A stretch of DNA of 11,461 nucleotides from Erysipelotrichaceae bacterium (GTDB taxonomy: Bacteria; Bacillota_I; Bacilli_A; Erysipelotrichales; Erysipelotrichaceae), in the NCBI GenBank assembly GCA_900770275.1, contig CAAGJS010000124.1, forward strand, positions 1 through 11,461. The letters are read 5' to 3'. Under the pieces are notes generated by a model. The model was not told the origin of the DNA. It made no database searches and worked only from the letters and a program-made list of their open reading frames with translations. Positions 1 through 6,039 of this stretch are shown in pieces (positions within the stretch are counted from its first letter, which is position 1; every line of letters begins with the position of its first letter). Position numbers and translations under genes: made by a program.

Positions 1-213
1 AATCGGTTCGAAAAGGAAGAACTGTTCGACAATCTGACCTACAAGAAGATTATGCATGTACTGACGCGGGCGAAGAAAGTAAAGGCAGACGATTCAGAAT
101 GGCAGCTGATCAAGATGAACCCTTCGCAGATTGAGATTCTTCAGAAACTGGATCTGCTTGAAAAACCTGCTCCAAAGAAGCGGGGCAGGAAGCCTAAGAA
201 ACAGACCGTATAG
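1..213 (+). CDS. C-terminal 70 residues of an unidentified protein with basic AT-hook-like tail (left-edge partial)
   Basis: Reading frame 1 is open from the left edge to a TAG stop at 211-213, giving the last 70 residues of a protein whose start lies outside the window. The visible part is charged and probably helical, with a segment reading LTYKKIMHVLTRAKKV followed by a Leu/Ile-rich turn and helix. It ends in PKKRGRKPKKQ, which resembles an AT-hook (RGRK/P core) and would favour nucleic-acid binding. The combination of a small helical domain and an RGRKPKK tail recalls the C-termini of some DDE transposases (IS4/IS1634-like). I cannot confirm that: no catalytic residue is in the window, and I saw no terminal inverted repeat downstream. 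Codon use looks like that of the neighbours. The coding call is fairly safe; the function is unknown. Confidence 0.6.
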   Translation, partial: NRFEKEELFDNLTYKKIMHVLTRAKKVKADDSEWQLIKMNPSQIEILQKLDLLEKPAPKKRGRKPKKQTV

Positions 214-246
214 TTCTACTCATTGGGAAAGTTGTACTGCATTCTT

Positions 247-274
247 TTGAGGCTTGTATTCGCCTTGTTACAAC
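247..274 (+). promoter_or_regulatory. Weak candidate promoter for the lipoprotein gene
   Basis: TTGAGG at 247-252 and TACAAC at 269-274 are 16 bases apart and would start transcription near 281, about 17 bases before the lipoprotein start codon. Each box matches the sigma-A consensus only partly. No terminator was seen after the upstream partial gene (stop at 211-213), so read-through from it is also possible. Confidence 0.3.
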
Positions 275-297
275 ATTCTTGATTCACAGGAGGGGTC

Positions 298-849
298 ATG
301 AAAAATATTTTCCGTCTAATCTTTTGTTCCGCTTCGGCTTTTGCATTGGCCCTTTCCGGCTGTGCATCGAAACCCGCTGCCGTTCAGGAAATCATCCAGT
401 CGTCAGATACAATGCCTGTTACGTTATACGGGTATGAGATCGGCGGGGGATACGAGTCTCCATCCTCCTATACGGCAGCCATCAATGTGAAGGATTTTGA
501 TGAAGGCAGTCTGGAAACGATCGGAGCGTCGGATGACTTTGCCGATCGGCTTCAAGAAACATCGGATCAGTATCAGAGCATCTGGAATTCCTTCGGCGAT
601 GAGCTGGTTCAATACCTGAAAACGTCGGATTTCAAAGAAACAGAGCAGGTACCGTCGAATGATGATCTTGCCTTTTTGGTCGAAACGCCGTCTGCCGCCA
701 ATGTGTATTTTTACAGATCAAATATGGTTAAAATCGTTGGTGATCAAACGGCCTGCTACATGGTTTCCGATATGAAGGATCTGCTGGACGCGCTTGCTGG
801 GGCGGCACAGGCCAATGATGCGCTTTTCTCTTCGCTCACCAGCCAATGA
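298..849 (+). CDS. Small lipoprotein of unknown function
   Basis: This encodes a 183-residue exported lipoprotein. The N-terminus has a Lys/Arg-containing start (MKNIFR), a hydrophobic core and the lipobox LSGC with the lipidated cysteine at residue 22. It should therefore be cleaved by signal peptidase II and anchored on the outer face of the cytoplasmic membrane. The mature part is acidic and Ser/Thr-rich near its start, then forms a mixed domain with a predicted helical stretch around residues 80-110 and a second near 155-175. I recognise no catalytic motif and no named family. The ATG at 298 is supported by a strong Shine-Dalgarno site (AGGAGGGG, 288-295). The gene appears monocistronic: a terminator follows at 881-916 and a convergent tRNA lies beyond it. 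That it is a real lipoprotein gene is near certain; its role is unknown. Confidence 0.88.
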   Translation: MKNIFRLIFCSASAFALALSGCASKPAAVQEIIQSSDTMPVTLYGYEIGGGYESPSSYTAAINVKDFDEGSLETIGASDDFADRLQETSDQYQSIWNSFGDELVQYLKTSDFKETEQVPSNDDLAFLVETPSAANVYFYRSNMVKIVGDQTACYMVSDMKDLLDALAGAAQANDALFSSLTSQ

Positions 850-880
850 GCAGGCACAATATTGATGCACAGCGAAAAAT

Positions 881-916
881 AAAACGGTCGCAGCTTTCTG
901 TCTACGGCCGTTTTTT
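881..916. terminator. Bidirectional intrinsic terminator between lipoprotein gene and tRNA-Arg
   Basis: AAAACGGTCG (881-890) pairs with CGGCCGTTTT (905-914) over ten base pairs with one G-T pair. A small inner hairpin, CAG-CTTT-CTG, sits at 891-900. On the plus strand the stem runs into six Ts (911-916). On the minus strand it runs into a T-rich tract, the complement of the A-run at 875-884. It can therefore stop the lipoprotein transcript from the left and the tRNA transcript from the right. Confidence 0.85.
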
Positions 917-921
917 ATGAA

Positions 922-998
922 TGGTGCGCTCGGTGGGGATCGAACCCATAACCTTCAGCTTCGGAGGCTGACACTCTATCCAGTTGAGCTACGAGCGC
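922..998 (-). tRNA. tRNA-Arg (anticodon CCG), CCA encoded
   Basis: The minus strand folds into a full cloverleaf. The acceptor stem is GCGCTCG/CGAGCGC, the D arm GCTC/GAGT and the anticodon stem TCAGC/GCTGA. The seven-base anticodon loop is CTCCGAA. The T arm holds TTCGATC with one mismatched pair at the base of its stem. The anticodon CCG (plus-strand 962-964) reads the arginine codon CGG, which is used regularly in the surrounding genes. The discriminator base is A, and the 3' CCA is encoded at 922-924. There is no extended variable arm, so it is a class I tRNA. It is convergent with the lipoprotein gene and divergent from the HAD phosphatase gene, and it appears to be transcribed alone. 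Confidence 0.96.
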
Positions 999-1009
999 GT
1001 CAGCTCTCT

Positions 1010-1023
1010 TATGATAACATAAT
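1010..1023 (+). promoter_or_regulatory. Candidate -10 region of the HAD-carboxypeptidase-xpt operon
   Basis: Two overlapping plus-strand candidates lie here: TATGAT (1010-1015, predicted start near 1022) and CATAAT (1018-1023, predicted start near 1030). The first leaves room for the AAGGGG ribosome-binding site before the ATG at 1043 and is therefore preferred. Neither has a clear -35 box. The element overlaps the opposite-strand -10 box of the tRNA gene. Confidence 0.4.
1011..1019 (-). promoter_or_regulatory. Extended -10 promoter of the tRNA-Arg gene
   Basis: Read on the minus strand, TGT-TATCAT (1019 down to 1011) is an extended -10 element (TGn followed by a 5/6 match to TATAAT). Transcription would begin near 1004, leaving a leader of about six bases before the mature tRNA 5' end at 998, as is usual for single tRNA genes. 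No good -35 box is seen, in keeping with an extended -10 promoter. Confidence 0.55.
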
Positions 1024-1042
1024 CTGCAAGGGGATGAATAAT

Positions 1043-1867
1043 ATGAATAAACAGGGAAAAATCGGACTGATTGCGGTCGATCTCGATAGTACGACGCTGG
1101 TGCCGGGGCGTGATTCCTACAGCCCGCGGCTGATGCGTGATATACAGCTGTGCACAGAGAAGGGTGTCCATTTCATGCTCAATACGGGGCGCCATTATAC
1201 AATGATTCCACCGAAGGTATTTGCGGCTCTTCCAAACGGACTGATCGGTACGATCAACGGTGCATGCCTGGTGGATCATGAGGGACATGTTCTGCGCAAG
1301 CATCCGATGTCTAAGGAAGATATGGATGCGCTTGTCCACTGGTGCGATGAATATGATGTAGGCCTAGGCTTCAAGTTTGAAGATGCGGTGGCTGCGTATG
1401 TGAACTATGAAAAGTTCCGCGAAGGTTACAGCCATGGCGATGACTTTGTCGCAAGGAGTATCATCGACTCTACCGAAAAGCGGGACCATCATCTGACGGC
1501 GGGGCTGCCGCTTGGAACGTTCATCATCTGCGACGATGAAACAGAAGCGAAGCTAAAGAAGCTGCTGCCGCAGTTTACCTTTGCCTGGAGTGCGTGGAAT
1601 GGCTTTGATGTATTTCTGAACAACGTTACGAAGGCTTTGACCGTTCAGGATGCGCTGGAATACTACTGCCTTGGCTGGGAAAATGTTCTTTCTTTCGGTG
1701 ATGCGGAAAATGATACAGCCTTCCTGGTGCCGGCCGGCTATGGCTACGCAATGGCCAACGCGGTGCCGGAGGTGAAAGCGGCTGCTCAATATATGTGTGA
1801 AAGCTGTGAAGATGACGGCGTCGCAAAGACAATCGAACGCCTCGTATTAGAAGGAGATAATCAATGA
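1043..1867 (+). CDS. HAD superfamily (Cof/IIB type) sugar- or nucleotide-phosphate phosphatase
   Basis: This 274-residue protein is a haloacid dehalogenase-type hydrolase that removes phosphate from a small metabolite through an aspartyl-phosphate intermediate in the cytoplasm. Motif I is DLDST (nucleophile D13, acid/base D15), motif II is NTGR (T48), the motif III lysine is K197 (NNVTKA), and motif IV is GDAEND (D220, D224). The large insertion between motifs II and III is the C2B cap of Cof-type family IIB, and length fits that family. The substrate cannot be read from the sequence. Start choice: the frame is open back to 917, but that stretch runs across the tRNA. ATG 1043 has AAGGGG at 1028-1033 with 9-base spacing, whereas ATG 1034 abuts that site. 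The stop overlaps the next start (ATGA at 1864-1867), so the two genes are translationally coupled. Confidence 0.9.
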   Translation: MNKQGKIGLIAVDLDSTTLVPGRDSYSPRLMRDIQLCTEKGVHFMLNTGRHYTMIPPKVFAALPNGLIGTINGACLVDHEGHVLRKHPMSKEDMDALVHWCDEYDVGLGFKFEDAVAAYVNYEKFREGYSHGDDFVARSIIDSTEKRDHHLTAGLPLGTFIICDDETEAKLKKLLPQFTFAWSAWNGFDVFLNNVTKALTVQDALEYYCLGWENVLSFGDAENDTAFLVPAGYGYAMANAVPEVKAAAQYMCESCEDDGVAKTIERLVLEGDNQ

Positions 1868-3372
1868 CAGACACAAGTGAACTGCTGAAGAAGTACAACG
1901 ACTGGAAATTCAAATGCTCGGCCTATGAGATGGCGGTCAGCCTGATCGGCATCGAGGAACAGACCATTGCCCCGACTGGCGGCAGTGCGTATCGCAATGA
2001 CCGCATGGCATTCCTGCAGGGAGAACTGTTCTCTCTTTCAACATCTGAAGAAGCGCTCAAGATGGTGGATGAAGTCGCAAACAGTGAAGACATCGATGAT
2101 GTGACCCGCAGAGAGGCACAGCTTTACGCCCGCTCGATGCACAACACCTGCTGCATCCCGAAGGATGTCTATGTAGAGTTCACCAGACTGCAGGCGGATA
2201 ACTATCTGCGCTGGAAGAAGGCGAAGGAAGCAGGGGATTACAGCCTCTTTGAAGACTCTCTGGTAAGGACCATTGAGATGGAAAAGAAGCTCTATGGATA
2301 TCGTGGAAAGGACATCCCGCTCTATGATCAGATGCTCGATGACTATGAATCGGGCATGAATATGGCTTTCTATGATCATTTCTTTGATCAGGTGAAGCAG
2401 CGTCTTGTGCCGCTGATTCAGCGCGTTGTTAAGGCACAGCCGATTGATGACAGCTTCCTGAATCAGAAGTATCCGATCGCAAAGCAGCGGGAATATACGG
2501 AGAAGTATCTTCTTCCGTATCTTGGCTATACGCCGGACTGGGGCTATGTAGGCGAGACGGAACATCCCTTTACGGCATGGACCTGCGAGAATGACTGCCG
2601 CGTGACGACGAAGTATCTCGAAGATAATGCGGTTTCCAATATCTTCTCTATCATTCATGAGACGGGCCACGCCTGGTATGAACATGACATTGATCCGTGC
2701 TTCGATGGCGGCCCTTTGAGCAATGGCGTTGGCAGTGCGATGCATGAGAGTCAGAGCCGCTTCTGTGAAAACTATCTTGGCCGTTCATATCCTTTCTGGA
2801 AGTACTGCTATGGGGATCTGCAGAAGGAATTCCCGGATCAGCTTGGCAGTGTTGATGTGGATCGTTTCTATCGGGCCATCAATGCGAGCCGTCCTTCTCT
2901 GATCCGTACGGAAGCGGATGAGCTGACCTATCCGCTTCATATTCTGATCCGCTATGAGATTGAAAAGGGTCTTTTTACGGGCAGGATCAGCACGGCGCAT
3001 CTTAATGAAACATGGAATGATATGTATGAGAAGTATCTGGGCGTGCGTCCGGAAAATGATCGTGACGGTATTCTGCAGGATGTGCACTGGGCAGATGGAA
3101 ACTTCGGCTACTTCCCGACGTATGCGTTAGGTTCGGCATTCGGCGCGCAGTTCCTGCATGCGATGAAGAAGGATCTGGATGTGGACGGAGCACTGGAAGA
3201 AGGCAGATACATTGACTGCATCGGCTGGCTGAAGATTCATATTCATCGCTATGGTGCGCTGTATGATGCGGACACGATGGTGAAGAAAGCGACGGGAGAA
3301 CCGTTTGACGCTTCCTATTATCTTGATTATCTTGAAGACAAGTATTCGCGTCTCTACAATCTGGGGGATTGA
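1864..3372 (+). CDS. M32 family metallocarboxypeptidase (thermostable carboxypeptidase 1 type)
   Basis: This encodes a 502-residue zinc carboxypeptidase of peptidase family M32, which trims residues from the C-termini of peptides in the cytoplasm. All the signature motifs are present in order: HPF (234-236), DCRVT (DxRxT, 244-248), HETGH (HExxH, zinc ligands H265 and H269, catalytic E266), HESQ (third zinc ligand E295), IRTEAD (347-352) and GILQDVHW (402-409). The length matches the family's usual 490-510 residues and there is no signal peptide. The start ATG at 1864 overlaps the preceding stop and has AAGGAG about ten bases upstream. It is the middle gene of a three-gene operon, with xpt starting two bases after its stop. 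A likely job is recovering amino acids from peptides, alongside purine salvage by xpt. The Bacillus homologue is called ypwA; I leave the symbol empty here. Confidence 0.95.
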   Translation: MTDTSELLKKYNDWKFKCSAYEMAVSLIGIEEQTIAPTGGSAYRNDRMAFLQGELFSLSTSEEALKMVDEVANSEDIDDVTRREAQLYARSMHNTCCIPKDVYVEFTRLQADNYLRWKKAKEAGDYSLFEDSLVRTIEMEKKLYGYRGKDIPLYDQMLDDYESGMNMAFYDHFFDQVKQRLVPLIQRVVKAQPIDDSFLNQKYPIAKQREYTEKYLLPYLGYTPDWGYVGETEHPFTAWTCENDCRVTTKYLEDNAVSNIFSIIHETGHAWYEHDIDPCFDGGPLSNGVGSAMHESQSRFCENYLGRSYPFWKYCYGDLQKEFPDQLGSVDVDRFYRAINASRPSLIRTEADELTYPLHILIRYEIEKGLFTGRISTAHLNETWNDMYEKYLGVRPENDRDGILQDVHWADGNFGYFPTYALGSAFGAQFLHAMKKDLDVDGALEEGRYIDCIGWLKIHIHRYGALYDADTMVKKATGEPFDASYYLDYLEDKYSRLYNLGD

Positions 3373-3374
3373 AC

Positions 3375-3956
3375 ATGAAAGAACTGGAAAACCGCATCCG
3401 TAAGGAAGGAAGAGTATTCGGTGATTCGATTCTGAAGGTGGACAGCTTTCTGAATCATCAGGTAGACCCTGTTCTGATGGATCACATCGGAGCTGAATTT
3501 GCGAACATCTTCAAGGGTGAAACCATTACGAAGGTGCTGACACTGGAGGCCAGCGGCATTGCGCCGGCCCTGGCGGCGGCCTATCATCTGCGGGTTCCGC
3601 TGGTATTTGCGAAAAAGAGCGGATCCCATAACATCGGCAATGATGTTTATACGTCCGTTGTTCATTCGTTTACTTACAACCGGGATTATACGGTTCAGGT
3701 ATCAAGAAATTACCTAGCTTCGGATGATCGTGTCCTGATCGTGGATGACTTTCTGGCCAATGGTGCAGCCATCCGCGGAATGCGTGAGATCATCGAGAAG
3801 GCCGGTGCTCGCTGCGTCGGTGTTGGCATTGTGATTGAAAAGGCGTTCCAGGATGGCGGGGCACAGCTCCGTGCGTCCGGTGTTCGCGTAGAGTCGCTTG
3901 CCCGTATCGCTTCGATGAAGGATGGGGACATCCGGTTTGTGGAATATGACAAGTAA
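3375..3956 (+). CDS. xpt: Xanthine phosphoribosyltransferase
   Basis: This 193-residue enzyme converts xanthine and PRPP to XMP and pyrophosphate, salvaging xanthine for guanine-nucleotide synthesis. It resembles Bacillus Xpt along its whole length. Shared landmarks include KVDSFLNHQ-DP near the N-terminus, the ASGIAPA loop (59-65), the PRPP-binding motif VLIVDDFLANGAA (120-132, with adjacent acidic D124-D125) and the GIVIEKAFQ and RVESLARI blocks near the end. Start choice: ATG 3375 has a GGGGG Shine-Dalgarno site at 3363-3367. A TTG at 3369 in the same frame would add two residues but sits too close to that site. In Bacillus, xpt is usually led by a guanine riboswitch and followed by a xanthine permease gene. 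Here it is the last gene of a peptidase operon, with neither nearby. Confidence 0.95.
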   Translation: MKELENRIRKEGRVFGDSILKVDSFLNHQVDPVLMDHIGAEFANIFKGETITKVLTLEASGIAPALAAAYHLRVPLVFAKKSGSHNIGNDVYTSVVHSFTYNRDYTVQVSRNYLASDDRVLIVDDFLANGAAIRGMREIIEKAGARCVGVGIVIEKAFQDGGAQLRASGVRVESLARIASMKDGDIRFVEYDK

Positions 3957-4030
3957 CGGAAGCGAAGAAAGTCGCAGGAAGCAGTAATAGAAACAGAGAA
4001 ACAGAAAAAAAGAATAGAGAAACAAAATAG
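3957..4030 (+). other. Purine-rich spacer after xpt
   Basis: About 74 bases between the xpt stop and the terminator are strongly A/G on the plus strand, with the octamer AGAAACAG twice in tandem and related GAGAAACA copies. No ORF, hairpin or promoter is evident in it. It would form the unstructured 3' tail of the operon mRNA. Confidence 0.6.
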
Positions 4031-4057
4031 AAAGGTGTGCCGGGCGGCACACCTTTT
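4031..4057. terminator. Bidirectional terminator between xpt and tgt
   Basis: AAAGGTGTGCC (4031-4041) pairs perfectly with GGCACACCTTT (4046-4056) over eleven base pairs with a four-base GGGC loop. A T-run ends the plus-strand side, and A-rich sequence before the stem supplies a T-rich tail for the minus strand. It lies between convergent genes: 75 bases after the xpt stop and 21 bases beyond the tgt stop. Confidence 0.9.
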
Positions 4058-4077
4058 ACAGATATTTGCAATATTGA

Positions 4078-5211
4078 TCAGAACCCGCGCTCATCAAACT
4101 TCATGGACGCAAGTGTTTCGTTTTTGAAATCAAGGAAACGATCTTCTTTGATTGCCTGACGCGCTTCTTCCATGAGACGAATCAGGAAGCGGGTGTTATG
4201 GATGCTGGCAAGACGTGTACCGAATCCCTCGTCGCAGCGGAAGAGATGGTGCAGATAGGCACGCGTATAGTTCCTGCAGCAGTAGCAGTCGCATTGCGGA
4301 TCGAGCGGCGTAAAGTCTTCGGCGAAGGCTGCCTTCTTGATGTTGAGGCGGCCCTGCGAGGTCATCAGGGTTCCGTGTCTTGCGATCCGGGTCGGCAGGA
4401 CGCAATCACACATGTCGATGCCGTAAAGAACCGCATCGAGAAGGTCATTGACCGCTCCTACTCCCATCAGGTAGCGCGGCTTTTCTTCCGGCAGCTTTTC
4501 GGTGGACATGTGTACCATACGCCGGAACGTTTCCTTGTCTTCGCCTACGGAAGTGCCGCCGATCGCATAGCCGGCAAAATCCATTTCAATCAGCTTTTCA
4601 GCGCAGTAGTGGCGCAGATCCTCATGGTCGCCACCCTGAACAATGCCGAAGATGGCCTGCTCATCGGGACGCTCATTCGCTGCCTTTCCACGCTCTGCCC
4701 AGCGCAGTGTCCGTAACATCGACTGCTCGGTGTAGTCGCGGGGTGAAGGGAAGGGAATGCACTCATCAAGGGACATCATGATGTCGGCGCCGATGCAGTT
4801 CTGGATATGGATCGAAATCTCCGGGGACATGAACATGCGGTCACCATTGAGAATGTTGCGGAAGGTGACGCCTTCCTCCGTGATCTGCCGTGTCTTGGCA
4901 AGAGAGAACACCTGGAAGCCGCCGGAATCCGTCAACATCGGTCCTTTATAATTCATGAACTTATGGACGCCGCCGGCTTTCTTCATTACCTCTTCCCCTG
5001 GCCGTAACCAGAGATGATAAGTATTGGCAAGCACGACGCCTGCGTGCATTTCATAAAGCTCTTCCGGTGAAAGAAACTTGACCGTTGCCTGCGTACCGAC
5101 GGGCATGAACATCGGCGTTTCCACGTCGCCGTGGGGCGTGTGCAGGATACCGGTGCGGGCACCGGATTGTGCGCATATATGCGTAATTTCAAATGTTACT
5201 GGATGTGTCAT
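4078..5211 (-). CDS. tgt: tRNA-guanine transglycosylase (queuine tRNA-ribosyltransferase)
   Basis: Tgt swaps guanine at position 34 of GUN-anticodon tRNAs (Asp, Asn, His, Tyr) for a 7-deazaguanine base, a step in making queuosine. Residue numbers here count from a GTG at 5217. Visible landmarks: TDSGGFQ with the base-binding aspartate D97, DEC (D151), QGG (Q194), the GG-x-S-V-G-E loop (220-226), nucleophile D271 in DCVLPTR, and the zinc site C309, C311, C314 and H340. Length and order are normal for bacterial Tgt. Position 222 is Thr where bacterial enzymes generally have Leu. Start choice: the frame allows GTG 5217 or ATG 5211. I prefer ATG 5211 because the extended -10 box at 5229-5221 predicts transcription from about 5214, which excludes the GTG. 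No queuosine biosynthesis gene is present in the window. Confidence 0.96.
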   Translation of the reverse strand: MTHPVTFEITHICAQSGARTGILHTPHGDVETPMFMPVGTQATVKFLSPEELYEMHAGVVLANTYHLWLRPGEEVMKKAGGVHKFMNYKGPMLTDSGGFQVFSLAKTRQITEEGVTFRNILNGDRMFMSPEISIHIQNCIGADIMMSLDECIPFPSPRDYTEQSMLRTLRWAERGKAANERPDEQAIFGIVQGGDHEDLRHYCAEKLIEMDFAGYAIGGTSVGEDKETFRRMVHMSTEKLPEEKPRYLMGVGAVNDLLDAVLYGIDMCDCVLPTRIARHGTLMTSQGRLNIKKAAFAEDFTPLDPQCDCYCCRNYTRAYLHHLFRCDEGFGTRLASIHNTRFLIRLMEEARQAIKEDRFLDFKNETLASMKFDERGF

Positions 5212-5220
5212 AGCCACAAC

Positions 5221-5229
5221 AGTATAGCA
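5221..5229 (-). promoter_or_regulatory. Extended -10 promoter of tgt, predicted near-leaderless
   Basis: On the minus strand TGC-TATACT (5229 down to 5221) matches the extended -10 consensus TGnTATAAT, with one mismatch in the hexamer. With the usual six-base gap, transcription starts near 5214. That is only about three bases before the preferred ATG at 5211, and there is no Shine-Dalgarno site. Confidence 0.6.
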
Positions 5230-5240
5230 GAGTCGGGATG

Positions 5241-5246
5241 TATAAT
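5241..5246 (+). promoter_or_regulatory. Consensus -10 box of the membrane protein/ArsR/exonuclease operon, predicted leaderless
   Basis: A perfect TATAAT at 5241-5246 is followed by exactly six bases and then the ATG at 5253, so the predicted first transcribed base is the A of the start codon. The -35 region (about 5218-5223) does not match consensus. It falls on the opposite-strand tgt -10 box. Confidence 0.6.
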
Positions 5247-5252
5247 AGATGA

Positions 5253-5714
5253 ATGAAATCGCAGGTTTTAAAAGTACGCAACATTCCGCGCCAGGACGGT
5301 CTCAAGCCGGTAAGGATCCATGTGAAGCCAACCGGGGCATTGATCGGCGGTATAGCGATCGGGGCATTGTTGATGTTCGGACCGTGGTCGCTGGTTGTCT
5401 ATGGAATGGTGATCATCGGGATCTGTCTCTTTTCATTATTTCTGCCGGACCGTACGCTGGTCGAGTTCTATCCGGATTTTCTGGTTCTTTATAATCAGAA
5501 GAGTCAGGATATGGCATTTCTCTGCACATGGTCGGATATTGTGCAGTGGCGCTATGAGTATCATGCGACGGTGGATAAGCTGTACGTGATGCTGGTGGAT
5601 GGCAGTACGCAGTCCGTCGACATGTTCAGTAAGACGATGGTGCGGCGCTGGATGAATCTGTATGCGCCAGGGAAGGAAGTCAAGAGTACACGCGTAAAAG
5701 GAGAAAATGCATGA
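5253..5714 (+). CDS. Small two-helix membrane protein with a cytoplasmic PH-like tail
   Basis: This 153-residue protein has a basic N-terminal segment of about 27 residues, then two closely spaced hydrophobic helices (about 28-43 and 47-65). A soluble tail of about 85 residues with alternating beta-type segments follows (TLVEFYPDFLVLY, IVQWRYEYHATVDKLYVMLV). A helical hairpin followed by a small beta-rich domain is the layout of YcxB-like/bacterial PH-domain membrane proteins. That assignment is by architecture only; I see no diagnostic motif. Start choice: ATG 5253 lies where the consensus -10 box predicts the mRNA 5' end. An out-of-frame ATG at 5249 would lie upstream of that point. The stop overlaps the ArsR start (ATGA, 5711-5714), so the protein and the regulator are made together. 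The function is unknown. Confidence 0.85.
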   Translation: MKSQVLKVRNIPRQDGLKPVRIHVKPTGALIGGIAIGALLMFGPWSLVVYGMVIIGICLFSLFLPDRTLVEFYPDFLVLYNQKSQDMAFLCTWSDIVQWRYEYHATVDKLYVMLVDGSTQSVDMFSKTMVRRWMNLYAPGKEVKSTRVKGENA

Positions 5715-6037
5715 AGGATGCCGATACTCCCATGGAGCGCTGCCGCGCCGGCATGATCAAAGAGAGTGAATACGACGATATGTCGATGCTGTTCAATATG
5801 TTTGCGGATTCGACGCGTCTCAAGATCATGAACGCTCTGTTTTATGAGGAGCTGTGTGTCAGTGATCTGTGCGAGGTTCTGCAGATGTCCCCCAGTGCCG
5901 TATCCCATCAGCTGGCAAGTCTCAAGAAGACGAAGCTGGTGAAGTCACGCAAGGTTGGCAAGAACGTCTATTATTCGATGTCCGATGAACATATCAAGAA
6001 CATCTGGAAGATGGCCTACGATCACATTACGGAATAG
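5711..6037 (+). CDS. ArsR/SmtB family winged-helix metalloregulator with a SmtB-type zinc site
   Basis: This 108-residue repressor-type protein has the ArsR fold. The core is FADSTRLKIMNAL, then a helix-turn-helix (SDLCEVLQMSPSAVSHQLASL, about 51-71) with the recognition helix around SPSAVSHQL, then the beta-wing (LVKSRKVGKNVYYSM). The last helix carries D92-x-H94 and H105-x2-E108. This is the spacing of the alpha-5 zinc site of SmtB (Asp, His, His, Glu) and close to that of CzrA. Cysteines at 11, 49 and 54 only partly resemble the CadC-type alpha-3 site, where ELCVCD is usual and ELCVSD is found here. A zinc-released repressor is the best prediction. The start at 5711 has AAAAGGAG at 5697-5704 and overlaps the upstream stop. 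No metal transporter is adjacent, so the target genes are uncertain; the upstream membrane protein gene is the obvious candidate. Confidence 0.9.
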   Translation: MKDADTPMERCRAGMIKESEYDDMSMLFNMFADSTRLKIMNALFYEELCVSDLCEVLQMSPSAVSHQLASLKKTKLVKSRKVGKNVYYSMSDEHIKNIWKMAYDHITE

Positions 6038-6039
6038 CT

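Noticed and set aside
917..1042. N-terminal extension of the HAD phosphatase
   Set aside because: The extension translates through the opposite strand of the tRNA gene and begins before the promoter region; ATG 1043 has its own ribosome-binding site.
2038..2745. A 235-codon minus-strand frame opposite the M32 carboxypeptidase gene
   Set aside because: It lies wholly inside a gene with all family motifs, has no ribosome-binding site noticed and shows no known domain.
4198..4716. A 172-codon plus-strand frame opposite tgt
   Set aside because: It is the shadow of tgt, whose zinc site and nucleophile motif are encoded on the minus strand across the same region.
5249..5494. Overlapping 81-codon plus-strand frame beginning at ATG 5249
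   Set aside because: It overlaps the better-supported membrane protein frame, starts before the predicted mRNA 5' end and is not coupled to the ArsR gene.
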